The notes beneath the pieces were generated by a model, which was not told the DNA's origin, made no database searches, and saw only the letters and a list, made by a program, of their open reading frames with translations. From assembly GCA_900545825.1 (NCBI GenBank), contig URAS01000003.1, positions 135,360 through 199,359 on the forward strand: a DNA stretch of 64,000 nt. The letters run 5' to 3'. A program made the translations under genes and the position numbers. Origin of the DNA: an uncultured Actinomyces sp. Lineage in GTDB: Bacteria; Actinomycetota; Actinomycetes; Actinomycetales; Actinomycetaceae. Shown piece by piece: positions 47,744 to 57,100 of this stretch. The stretch's first letter is position 1. Every line of letters starts with the position of its first letter.

Positions 47744-50473
47744 TTACGACCACGAGGGCGGGGGCGGAGCCGTCGGGTTGACCGCGCCGATGCCGCCCAT
47801 CATTTCGAGGCTGTCGGGCACCGCGCTCTTCTTGGTTTCTTCCTCGTCGATAGTGCCGGACGTCTGCGCTGCTTCGGGCGCGCCGGGCACAGACGGGACG
47901 TACGGTACCGACGCGGCGCCCGGAACGAACGGAGCGTTCGGGATAAACGGAATGGGCGAACCTTCGGGGGCGGTCGGGGCGACCGGAGCCGCCGGAACAG
48001 CCGGGGCAGCCGGGGCGGCAGGCGCTGCCGGCGCCTCGGGCTTAGTGGCGGCCGGCACCACCGGCTTCGACATCGGGGCACTCGCCGACGCCGCGGACGT
48101 TGCCGGGGCAACGGGTCGCGACGGCTCGCTGACCACCGCCGAAGGCTGCGGTGTCGACGGCACGTAGGGCACGTGCGCCGTTTGGTCATGACCATTCGAT
48201 CCATCGGGATTCGCCTGGGCAAGGAACTCCTCCAGCCGGCGCACCCGCTCCTCGGTCGAAATCGCCGCGGGGCTCGCGGGCATCTGTGGGGGCACGTAGC
48301 TGGCCGCCTGCCGCGGCATATCGGCCGACGAGCTGGCAGAGGCCGCAACCTCGGCGTCCTCATAAGGTGCCCTGTCGGCCGGACGCGAAGCCGCGAACGG
48401 CCGGTCAGCACTCGAGAACCGGCTCGATTCAGTGTCGCTCGTGGACGCCGCGGCGGCAGGTGCTTCGGCTTTATGGGTCCGATCCTCTGCCGTGTCACGC
48501 AGCGACGAGGCCGTCGCCGCGGACGAGCGGCTGCTCGACCAGAAGTCATCCGACCCAAACTCCTGGCCGAGACCGTGCTTCCGATGCGACGTCTGCGAGG
48601 CCGAGGGCACGTCGCCGGTACCCGAGGACCGCGAGGACCGGGGCTGCGCCGTCGGCGTCGCCGTCTTCTGGTCGCCGCTGGCGCTCCCCGACCGATCCCA
48701 CGAATGGGTCATGCGACGAGCGGAATCGGAACCGGCTTCGCTGGTCTGCTCCGATGAGTGTGCCGTCGTCACCTTGTCGGTGGAGCCCGCCGTGCCCCGC
48801 AGCCGCGCGAGCAGGTCGTCGCGATCGTGCTGAGATTCCTTGGCGGACTGGGCTTCCTTGGCGGAGGCTGCCGAAGCCGTGCGGTCGGTCAAGCGGCTGT
48901 CCTTGGGCGGAAGCGACGTCTTCTGCTCGGGACGATTCGTGGGCTCGCCAGCCTTGGGGGCCGCGTCCTTGCGGGGACGGGCGCTCTTCGAGGCCGAGCC
49001 GCCGCCGATCGGCGGCAGGTTCGCCGTGCTTGTCGTATCGGCGAGAGGCTGATGACGAGTAGTTGCCGACGCCGGCCTGCTTGGCGTGCCGGACGCTGTC
49101 GCCGCCGTCGGCCGCGATGCCTGGGACGTGTCGGTGCCCGGGCGCTGACGCGACCCCGCGTCGACTCTGCGGTGCGTTCCGGTATCGGGACGACGACGAG
49201 CCTCGGTATCGGCCGGACGCCGGACCTGCTCGGGCGTCGGGCGCCGTCCCGCGGCTGCCGCCTGCTGCTGGCGCTGGGCGTCCTTCTTCTGTTCCTGCGC
49301 GTCGGCGGGAACGGGACGAGCCGCCTTCTTCGCCGCCGCTTTGCGGGCGACCTCGGCATCGTGCGCGGCCTTACGGGCGACTTCGACATCGTGGGCCGCC
49401 TTCATCGGCGAGGGTGCGACCGCTGCCGCTGCTTCCGCCGCGGTCTGGTCCGGCCGGCCGGGACGTTGCGAAGTTTTCTGTTTCTGTGCGGGAGCCGGGG
49501 CCTTGCGCCGCGCTTCCTGGGTGGGCCTGCCCTGGCCCGCCCGCTGCGGGCGGCCCTTCTCGTCAGACGTGGCCTTCGTATCGGCCGGGGCAGCGGGACG
49601 CTTGGCGGCTGCTACTTCTGCCGTCTGCTTCCCGGCGGCGGCCGCTTGGGGTGCCTCCGGACGGCGGTGGGATGCGGCCTGCGACGCCGCCTCGGCGCGG
49701 CCCGCGGACTCGGCCTTCGCGGCGGGCTCCTCATGCGTCGTTTCCTCGGCACGCTTCGGGGCCTCGGGGGCGGCCTCGTGGGCCCCCCGCTTCTCGGCCT
49801 TGCCGCCGGACTGGCGAGCTTGCTGCTCAGCAACGCGCGACGTCGGGTTGAGCGCGGCCTTCCTCGCCCTCTTGTTGTTGCTGATGGCGTCGGAGAAGTA
49901 GACGACACCGGTGATCACCGTGACAGCGAACGCCGCCACCATGACGAGCACCGAGACAAACGACAACGCGACACTGGCTGCCGACGAATAGGGGTCGACC
50001 AGGCCCTGCAGCATGACGAAGAAGACGAGGGCGATTTGCAGAACCGTCTTGAGCTTCCCGCCCATCGATGCCGGCAGCACCTTGCCCCGATGGAGCAGGA
50101 CAAAGCGCAGGATTGTCACCGCGATTTCACGGATGGCGACGACGATCGTGAACCACCACGGCAGCTGGCCGAAATAGGACAACATGACAAATGCCGTGAG
50201 CATGAGCGCTTTGTCGGCAAACGGGTCGGCGATCTTGCCAAAATTCGTGACGATCCCGCGCTTGCGGGCAATCTTGCCGTCGAGTCGATCAGTAAAGGCC
50301 GCGACACAGAAGACGATGAGTGCCGCCAGATAGGCATTCCAACTGGCTTGGGCCTTGATCATGAGATAGATAAAAACGGGCACCAAGACAATCCGAAGCA
50401 CCGTCAGCGCATTAGGCACGTTCCACGGTGAGGGTTGTTTCGCGGTTTTCGGAGGTATCTTCTCGGTCGTCAT
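47744..50473 (-). CDS. pgsA: Phosphatidylglycerophosphate synthase with ~700-residue disordered C-terminal extension
   Basis: 909 residues, against about 200 for ordinary PgsA. Residues 1-200 are a complete CDP-alcohol phosphatidyltransferase with multiple membrane helices. Its motif is intact: D62, D65, G66, A69, R70, G79, D83 and D87 in DRLDGKIAR and GKIADPFAD. The enzyme makes phosphatidylglycerophosphate from CDP-diacylglycerol and glycerol-3-phosphate, the route to phosphatidylglycerol. Residues ~201-909 are low-complexity, rich in Ala, Pro, Ser, Thr, Arg and Lys, with imperfect repeats (AAHDAEVARKAA) and a Pro/Ala-rich end (APAAPAAPAAPAVPAAP). One short segment, STEERVRRLEEFLAQANP, could be helical. 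No stop or frameshift breaks the frame. TAGGAT lies eight bases before the ATG. Confidence 0.9.
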   Translation of the reverse strand: MTTEKIPPKTAKQPSPWNVPNALTVLRIVLVPVFIYLMIKAQASWNAYLAALIVFCVAAFTDRLDGKIARKRGIVTNFGKIADPFADKALMLTAFVMLSYFGQLPWWFTIVVAIREIAVTILRFVLLHRGKVLPASMGGKLKTVLQIALVFFVMLQGLVDPYSSAASVALSFVSVLVMVAAFAVTVITGVVYFSDAISNNKRARKAALNPTSRVAEQQARQSGGKAEKRGAHEAAPEAPKRAEETTHEEPAAKAESAGRAEAASQAASHRRPEAPQAAAAGKQTAEVAAAKRPAAPADTKATSDEKGRPQRAGQGRPTQEARRKAPAPAQKQKTSQRPGRPDQTAAEAAAAVAPSPMKAAHDVEVARKAAHDAEVARKAAAKKAARPVPADAQEQKKDAQRQQQAAAAGRRPTPEQVRRPADTEARRRPDTGTHRRVDAGSRQRPGTDTSQASRPTAATASGTPSRPASATTRHQPLADTTSTANLPPIGGGSASKSARPRKDAAPKAGEPTNRPEQKTSLPPKDSRLTDRTASAASAKEAQSAKESQHDRDDLLARLRGTAGSTDKVTTAHSSEQTSEAGSDSARRMTHSWDRSGSASGDQKTATPTAQPRSSRSSGTGDVPSASQTSHRKHGLGQEFGSDDFWSSSRSSAATASSLRDTAEDRTHKAEAPAAAASTSDTESSRFSSADRPFAASRPADRAPYEDAEVAASASSSADMPRQAASYVPPQMPASPAAISTEERVRRLEEFLAQANPDGSNGHDQTAHVPYVPSTPQPSAVVSEPSRPVAPATSAASASAPMSKPVVPAATKPEAPAAPAAPAAPAVPAAPVAPTAPEGSPIPFIPNAPFVPGAASVPYVPSVPGAPEAAQTSGTIDEEETKKSAVPDSLEMMGGIGAVNPTAPPPPSWS

Positions 50474-50481
50474 CGGCTCTC

Positions 50482-50487
50482 ATCCTA
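50482..50487 (-). promoter_or_regulatory. Candidate -10 hexamer of pgsA
   Basis: TAGGAT on the minus strand, eight bases before the pgsA ATG. It lies inside the short ftsK-pgsA gap. Confidence 0.35.
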
Positions 50488-50490
50488 TCA

Positions 50491-50532
50491 GGCTGTTATC
50501 GACGGGACGCGTTCACGCAACCATTAACAGCC
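50491..50532 (-). repeat. Spaced inverted repeat between ftsK and pgsA
   Basis: Perfect eight-base arms GGCTGTTA (50491-50498) and TAACAGCC (50525-50532), 26 bases apart. It lies just upstream of the pgsA -10 candidate. No T-run. An operator or loose hairpin is possible. Confidence 0.35.
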
Positions 50533-50555
50533 GCCATTATTCCCCAATCACTCGT

Positions 50556-53138
50556 CTACCGCCCTGTCAACTGCCAGGCGTCCTCATCGGATGCTGACAC
50601 GTCGACCACGGGCAGGCCGTCATCCGTCTCCATCAGCGGGGCGGGCGTCTCGGCCCGTTGGGCTGGTTCTCCCCGAAGCATCGCGAGGACGCCCGGAAGC
50701 TGCTCGGGAGTCACGAGGACGTCGCGCGCCTTCGACCCCTGCGAGGGCCCCACGATGTCGCGCGATTCCAGCAGGTCCATGAGGCGTCCCGCCCTCGCAA
50801 ATCCGACACGCAGCTTGCGCTGAAGCATGGACGTCGACCCCAGCTGGGTGTTGACGACCAGCTCGGCCGCCTGCAGCAGGTCCTCGAGGTCGTCGCCGAT
50901 ATCCTCGGCGACCTTGGGCTTCGCCTCCTCGGGGACGATGACGTCCTCGCGATAGTCCGGCTGGGACTGGGCCTTGACGTGGTCGACGACCGCGTGGATC
51001 TCCTCCTCGGTCACCCACGCACCCTGGACACGCTGGGGCTTCGACGAGCCCGACCGCAGGTAGAGGGCATCGCCCTTGCCGATGAGCTTCTCGGCGCCGG
51101 CCTGATCCAAGATCACTCGGGAGTCCGCCAGCGACGACGTGGCAAACGCCAGCCGGGACGGGATGTTTGCCTTGATGAGGCCGGTGACGACGTCGACGGA
51201 GGGACGCTGGGTGGCGACGACCAGGTGGATCCCTGCGGCACGCCCCAGCTGGGTGATCCGCTGAATCGACGCCTCGACGTCACGCGGGGCCACCATCATG
51301 AGGTCGGCCAGCTCGTCGACGACGACCAACAGGTAGGGATAGGGCGCCAGCTGGCGCTGCGAGCCGGCGGGTACCTCGACCTCGCCGGCAGCGACGGCCT
51401 CGTTGAAGTCGTCGATGTGCTTGAACCCGAACGCCGCCATGTCGTCGTAGCGGTGGTCCATTTCCTTGACCGACCATTCGAGGGCCTCGGCGGCCTTCTT
51501 GGGGTCGGTGATGATCGGCGTGATGAGGTGGGGGATCCCCGCGTAGATCGTCAGCTCGACGCGTTTGGGATCGACGAGGATGAGCCGCACCTGCTCCGGG
51601 GTAGCCCGCGTCATTAGCGAGGTGATCATCGAGTTGACGAACGACGACTTGCCCGATCCCGTGGCGCCGGCGACCAGCAGGTGGGGGGTCGCCGCCAGGT
51701 TAGTGACGACGTAGCCGCCCTCAACGTCCTTGCCGACGCCGACGAGAAGCGGGTGGTGCGAGGCCTTGGCCGCGCCGGATCGCAGGACGTCTCCCAGCGC
51801 CACGGTTTCGCGGTCACTGTTGGGAATCTCGACGCCGATCGCCGACTTGCCGGGAATCGGCGAGAGGATACGCACGTCAGCGCTGGCGACGGCGTAGGCG
51901 ATGTTCTTGGCCAGCGCGGTAATCCGGTCGACCTTGACGCCGGGCCCCAGCCGCAGTTCGTAACGCGTGACCGTCGGCCCCCGCGAGAACCCGGTCACCC
52001 GCGCGTCGACCTTGAATTCCTCGAGCACCTGCTGGAGGTTGTGGACCACCTGGTCGTTCGCCTCGGAGCGGCGCTTGTGGGGCTCGCCCCGCTTGAGCAA
52101 CGACAGGTCAGGCAGCGAATAGTCGCCCGTCAGCGTGAGGGCGGAAGCGTCCGCCCGCTCGGGCAGTTCGCTCGTCACGGGCTCGACGCCGCCGGCCTCG
52201 TCGCGCGCGACATCGTCGAGCGACGGCCCCGTCTCTATACCTCCCGCTACGAGTTCCGCGCTGGAAGTGACCGCTTCCACGGGCGCGGTTTTGGGGTATT
52301 CGAAGGCGTCCGGGTCGAGGACAACCGTGTGTCCGTCACCGGCGTCGTCGCTGTGGGCAGCGGCCACGCGCGAGGAGAACGCCCGGGTCGTCGGGGATTC
52401 CTCTGACTCTTCTTCGAGGCCGTTCGTCTCTGCCGCATCGTCACCGCCGGCGAAGCGCTTCCACCGGGGCGTACGGATCTTGCTGGCCAGGCCGCCCTCG
52501 CTCGGGCTCTCGCTGGAGGTGTCCGAACCCTCCTCGTCAGCCTCACCGTCGGAACGCAGGCCGAGCCACTCCCCCAGCCTCTTCGCCGACGCCCAGGCAT
52601 CCGCCAGGGTCATGTTGGCCGACACGAGCAACCCGTAAATCCCGACGAAAACCAGGACGAGGATCCCGCCGACCTGGCCAAGCAACAGCTCAAACGGGCG
52701 ACCGATGAACCACCCGAGGATACCTCCGGCCGCCTCGACGGCCTCGAGCGACGCCGCGGGCGACGGCGCGGCCGCGACGATGTGACTGATGCCCAGCACG
52801 GCCATAGCAAAACCGCCGCACCCGATATAGACGTTGCCCCGCGAGACTGTCAGGGGTTTGCTGCGCAGCAGCGGCAACGCAATCCACACGAACAGGAGGG
52901 GAAGAACCATGGCGTACATCCCCACGAGGCCGGCCGTCGCGTGGTGGATGACCCCGCCGGCAAGGCCGGACATGTGGAACCATTCACGCAGGGCGACGAT
53001 GACCGCGAGCGCCAGCAGCGCCAAGCCCCCGCCGTTTCGGCGCAAGGCTGCCGTCTCCGGGGATGCCGTCGTCTTGGGGGACCGGGTTCTCGGAGTCTTC
53101 TTCTTTCCTGCCCGTGAGCGTGAGGATTTCGCAACCAT
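50556..53138 (-). CDS. ftsK: DNA translocase FtsK/SpoIIIE
   Basis: 860 residues. Basic N-terminus, four membrane helices (about residues 37-175), a charged flexible linker (about 190-350), then the motor: alpha/beta core with Walker A in LVAGATGSGKSSFVNSM (~residue 490), Walker B in LLVVVDELADLMMV, and LATQRPSVDVVTGLIKANIP. The C-terminal winged-helix gamma domain (STSMLQRKLRVGFARAGRLM) reads chromosome-orienting sequences. FtsK pumps DNA away from the closing septum. It has a clear promoter but no Shine-Dalgarno. Confidence 0.96.
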   Translation of the reverse strand: MVAKSSRSRAGKKKTPRTRSPKTTASPETAALRRNGGGLALLALAVIVALREWFHMSGLAGGVIHHATAGLVGMYAMVLPLLFVWIALPLLRSKPLTVSRGNVYIGCGGFAMAVLGISHIVAAAPSPAASLEAVEAAGGILGWFIGRPFELLLGQVGGILVLVFVGIYGLLVSANMTLADAWASAKRLGEWLGLRSDGEADEEGSDTSSESPSEGGLASKIRTPRWKRFAGGDDAAETNGLEEESEESPTTRAFSSRVAAAHSDDAGDGHTVVLDPDAFEYPKTAPVEAVTSSAELVAGGIETGPSLDDVARDEAGGVEPVTSELPERADASALTLTGDYSLPDLSLLKRGEPHKRRSEANDQVVHNLQQVLEEFKVDARVTGFSRGPTVTRYELRLGPGVKVDRITALAKNIAYAVASADVRILSPIPGKSAIGVEIPNSDRETVALGDVLRSGAAKASHHPLLVGVGKDVEGGYVVTNLAATPHLLVAGATGSGKSSFVNSMITSLMTRATPEQVRLILVDPKRVELTIYAGIPHLITPIITDPKKAAEALEWSVKEMDHRYDDMAAFGFKHIDDFNEAVAAGEVEVPAGSQRQLAPYPYLLVVVDELADLMMVAPRDVEASIQRITQLGRAAGIHLVVATQRPSVDVVTGLIKANIPSRLAFATSSLADSRVILDQAGAEKLIGKGDALYLRSGSSKPQRVQGAWVTEEEIHAVVDHVKAQSQPDYREDVIVPEEAKPKVAEDIGDDLEDLLQAAELVVNTQLGSTSMLQRKLRVGFARAGRLMDLLESRDIVGPSQGSKARDVLVTPEQLPGVLAMLRGEPAQRAETPAPLMETDDGLPVVDVSASDEDAWQLTGR

Positions 53139-53147
53139 AACAGTGGC

Positions 53148-53176
53148 ACCCTATCGGGGAGCACTGTCACTGTCCG
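53148..53176 (-). promoter_or_regulatory. ftsK promoter, near-leaderless
   Basis: On the minus strand CGGACA (53171-53176), 17 bases, TAGGGT (53148-53153), then nine bases to the ATG. An ACAGTG...CACTGT inverted repeat (six-base arms) brackets the -10. The start of transcription should fall within a few bases of the start codon. Confidence 0.5.
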
Positions 53177-53200
53177 TCGGGCGCGCCGGGGAACCGCGGG

Positions 53201-54136
53201 TTAGCGGGTGTGGTCGATCAGTTCGTCGATCTTGTCGGGGGTGACATCGACGCTTGCGCCGGCGTGCGAGACGGCGATTGCCCCGGCCGCATTGGCTCGC
53301 TGCACCGCCTGGACGGGGTCGAGCCCGCTCATCAAGCCGGCGATGAGGACGCCCGTGTGGGTGGCGCCGACGCCCAGGGTATCGACGACGGTGGTCGGCA
53401 TCGACTGGACCATGATGTCGTCCTGGCCGACGCGGTAGAGCATGGCGCCGTCGGCACCGGTGCGGACGACAGCGAGGGCGTCCTCGCCGAGCGTGTTCAT
53501 GAACGTCTGGGAGCCGATGTCGCATCCCAGCACCTCGGCCACCTGGTCGGCCTGCGACGCGTTCGCCGTGAAGACGTGGACGAATGGGAGGACGGCGCTC
53601 AGCCATTCGGCGCGCAGCTGCCCCGCCAGCTCGGACGCGGCGAGGACAATCCGGGCCGTGTCTCCGACCATTGCCAGCCAAGCAAGAACGGCGCGCCGGT
53701 AGGCGGGGTTCACAAGGTCGCCGGCGGACAGGTAGATGTAGTCGCCCGGGTGAACGTCGTAGCGTGTCAGCGCCCCGATTTCGAGTTCGGCCTCGATTCC
53801 CGACGTGATGACGGACGTGTAATAGCCGCCCTCCTCGATGAGGATGAGCGCCATCCCCGTGTCGCCGACCATTTCGACGGCCTCGGAGGCGATGCCGCTG
53901 CGGCGCAGCGCCTGGCGCACGAGCATCGAGTTCGGTCCGGTCCCCAGCGGGCACAGGTTGACCACCGGGATCCCCTGAAGGTGGGCGGGAAGCATGACGT
54001 CGAGCGCACCGCCGACGCCGGTGGCCGCGACCTGAGCTTTGACCGCGCTGCCGCGCTCGGGGAAGACGGGTACCTTGAGCGGAACCGTCATCACCATCGA
54101 GGCGAGCGAGATCAGCCGCCCGGGTGTGCTAGCCAT
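53201..54136 (-). CDS. PfkB-family carbohydrate kinase-like protein lacking the catalytic Asp
   Basis: 311 residues with the ribokinase fold from end to end: ISLASMVMTVPLKVPVFPER at the N-terminus, a sugar-loop ATGVGGALDVMLPAHLQGIP, and nucleotide-site strands VVRTGADGAMLY. The second PfkB signature, normally DTxGAGDxF with the aspartate as general base, reads DTLGVGATHTG at residues 252-262: Ala258 stands where the Asp should be. Family kinases phosphorylate sugars or nucleosides; this one may be inactive, regulatory, or act differently. It lies between lysX and ftsK with no sugar-metabolism genes nearby. Confidence 0.82.
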   Translation of the reverse strand: MASTPGRLISLASMVMTVPLKVPVFPERGSAVKAQVAATGVGGALDVMLPAHLQGIPVVNLCPLGTGPNSMLVRQALRRSGIASEAVEMVGDTGMALILIEEGGYYTSVITSGIEAELEIGALTRYDVHPGDYIYLSAGDLVNPAYRRAVLAWLAMVGDTARIVLAASELAGQLRAEWLSAVLPFVHVFTANASQADQVAEVLGCDIGSQTFMNTLGEDALAVVRTGADGAMLYRVGQDDIMVQSMPTTVVDTLGVGATHTGVLIAGLMSGLDPVQAVQRANAAGAIAVSHAGASVDVTPDKIDELIDHTR

Positions 54137-54197
54137 TCATCCGCCTTTCCGTCGACATGTCCATTCAGTCCTACCATATTCACCCAGGTCGCGGGAC

Positions 54198-57100
54198 TCA
54201 GTTGTTTTCCGGCCGAACGAAGGGGAACGCCATAATCTGGCGAATCGTCGCGCCCGTGATCAGCATCACCAGTCGGTCGACGCCCAGGCCCAGGCCGCCG
54301 AGCGGCGGCATGCCCAGCTCGAGGGTGCGGAGGAAGTCCTCGTCGAGGCTCATCGCCTCGGGGTCGCCCGCGGCGGCCGCCAGCGACTGTTCGGTGAAGC
54401 GCTCGCGCTGGTCCACCGGGTCGGTCAGCTCGGTGTAGGCGGTCCCTAGCTCCATGCCGAAGGCGACGAGGTCCCAGCGTTCCGCCAGCCTGGGGTCGAC
54501 GCGATGCCGCCTGGTCAGCGGCGACGTCGACACGGGGAAGTCGGTGTAGAACGTCGGGTGGATTGTCCGCGCCTCGACGAGGTCGTCGTACAGGGCGGCG
54601 ATCATGCCGCCCGCGTCAGCCCCGGGGGCAGGTTCGATGTCGTGTTCCCGGCAGATCTCGGCGAGCGTCTCGGCGGACGTCTGGGTCGTCACCTGCTGGC
54701 CCACGGCGTCGCTCACCGCGTCGAGAACCGGAATGACCGGCCGCGTCCCGCCGATGTCGAACTCAACCATGTCGCAGCCCTCGACGGTGGCGACGACGGG
54801 GCCGGTGGCCCCGGGCGTCCCGACGGGGCGGTGGACGACCTCGCGGCCGTGGACGGCGAGGGCGGCGGAGCGGATGATCTTCTCGGTGAGCAGGCGCATC
54901 GACGTGTAGTCCCAGCCGGCCCGGTAGGCCTCGAGCGAGGTGAACTCCGGGTTGTGGGTCGCGTCGGCGCCCTCGTTGCGGAAGGACCGCCCCATCTCGA
55001 AGATCGCGTCCATTCCGGCGACGCACAGCCGCTTCAGGTAAAGCTCCGGCGCGATCCGCAGGAACACGTCCGTCGAATAGGCGTTAAGGTGCGTGATGAA
55101 CGGCCGCGCGTTGGCGCCACCTTGGACGGCCTGGAGCATCGGGGTTTCGACTTCGGCGAACCCCTGCTCGGCCAGCACTTGTCGAACCGAGGCGATCGCC
55201 CGCGACCGCTGCCTGAGCAGCCGCATCGACGAGGCGTCGGTCATCAACGCCAGCGCGCGTTCACGCGTGCGCGTCTGGGCGTCGAGGCGCCCGCGCCGCG
55301 GCGGGTGGGGCCGCAGCGACTTCGCGGCCATCGTCCACGTCCGCAGCTCGAGCGAGCGTTCGCCGGTCCGGCTCATCCCCACGTGCCCGTGGACGGTAAC
55401 GAGGTCGCCGAGATCCAGCAGCCGCCATGCCGCGTACTGGGCCGGCTCGACGTATTGGCGCTCCGCCAGCACCTGGATGCTCGCACCCTCACGGACGAGG
55501 TCGACGAACACGACGCCGCCGTGGTCGCGGATAGCCGCGACGCGTCCGGTGACGGTCGCCGCCTCCCCGTAGGCGGCGTGGTGGTCAAGGTACTCGGCCG
55601 GCGTCATCCCCAGGTCGTATCCCGGGGGGAACGGGTCGACGCCGAGGCCGACGAGCCGCAGTGCCTTGGCGCGGCGCACCCGTTCTTGCTCGCTCAGTCG
55701 CACGCGGGTCAGCTCGCGCTGCCGTTCCTTCCGATCCTCGCGCAGCTGCGCGATGTACTCGTCGGTGGCCGCCCACTCGAGTTCGACTCGCGGGACGAGC
55801 AGCGAGGGCGCCGGCAGGAACCCCTCGAGCATCCCGCAGGCCGCGAGGACGGCCGACACCGTCGGGTCCGACGGGTAGCAGAGGTACCGCGGCAACCAGT
55901 CGGGCTGGTAGCGGGCGTTCGATTCGTAGAGCGACTCGAGCTGCCAGACCTTCGACGCCTGCCTGAAGAAGAAGAACAGCGCACGCTTGACCGGGCCAGC
56001 GTCGACGGCCTCGCCCTCGACAAAGATCTTCCGGAACATGGCGAAGTTCAGCGAGATCCCGTCAATCCCCTGGTCACGGGCCACGTCGATAAGCTCGAGG
56101 ACCATCGCTTCGACGACGCCATTGACCGAATCCGGCTTCCGTCGCATGAGGTCAAGCGAGAGACCGTGGATGCCCCAGGGCACGAAGGTCAGCAAGCATT
56201 CGATGGCCCCGGAGTCGTCCCTCGCGGTGACGACCAGCGTGTCTTCGTCCTCGGGGGCAAACTCGCGAGACAGCGCCATCGAGAAGCCGCGTTCATCGCC
56301 GATCCGGAACTCCGAGGCGGCAACCGTCAGTTCCTTGATTTCCTCGGCTGCAAGCTCGTGGAATCGATCGACCGAGATGGTGACGCCGGCGCGGCGAACT
56401 CGGCGGGCGGCGGCCCGTAGAGGCTTCGCCGATTCGGCGTTGGGGTCGAAGCGTCCTGGCCTCACGATTGCCTCGTCCCCCATGAGGCGGGCCTTCATCC
56501 GCGACTCCAACCGGTAGGCCTCGGCGCCGCGTTCGGACGCCGAGATGACGGCCGGCACATAGCCGGCCTCGTAGGCGCGTGAGTAAAAACGCCGAATGGC
56601 GTCGCCCCACGACGAGCGGTCACCAATCGGGTCGCCGCCGGCCAACGCCACCCCACAGGCCACGCCGTAGCTCACGCAGGCCCGCCCATCCGAGGAAAAG
56701 ACGACGAACCGGTTGTCACGCGTCGCGAAATACCCGAGCGAGTCGGCGGCCCCGTATTCGTAGAGGAGGTCCCGCAGGTGACGATCCTCCTCTTGGCTGC
56801 GCGAGGGCACGTGCTGGGCGCGGAAGAACGTCAAGATTGCGACGACGAGGATCAGAGCCGCCCAGATACCGATGAGGATCGCCAGCCACTTGACGTGCGG
56901 GATCGACGCGACGCGATGGTGGGGCGCAAAGGGAATGACGGCGAAGAACGGCCGCAACAGGTGGAAGGACGCCCACCCGACGTCGTCACTCAGCGAGCGC
57001 CGGCCGGGATACAGCTGGAGGATCGCGACGGCGCCGACCAACCCCACGGCGTAGCCGCCGACGAGGATGACGAGAGAGCGCCCCAGCGACGCCAGCTGGA

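Noticed and set aside
47568..47753. A longer ClgR with ~60 extra N-terminal residues
   Set aside because: The extra stretch overlaps the pgsA end, is low-complexity and has no convincing Shine-Dalgarno; known ClgR proteins start near the HTH.
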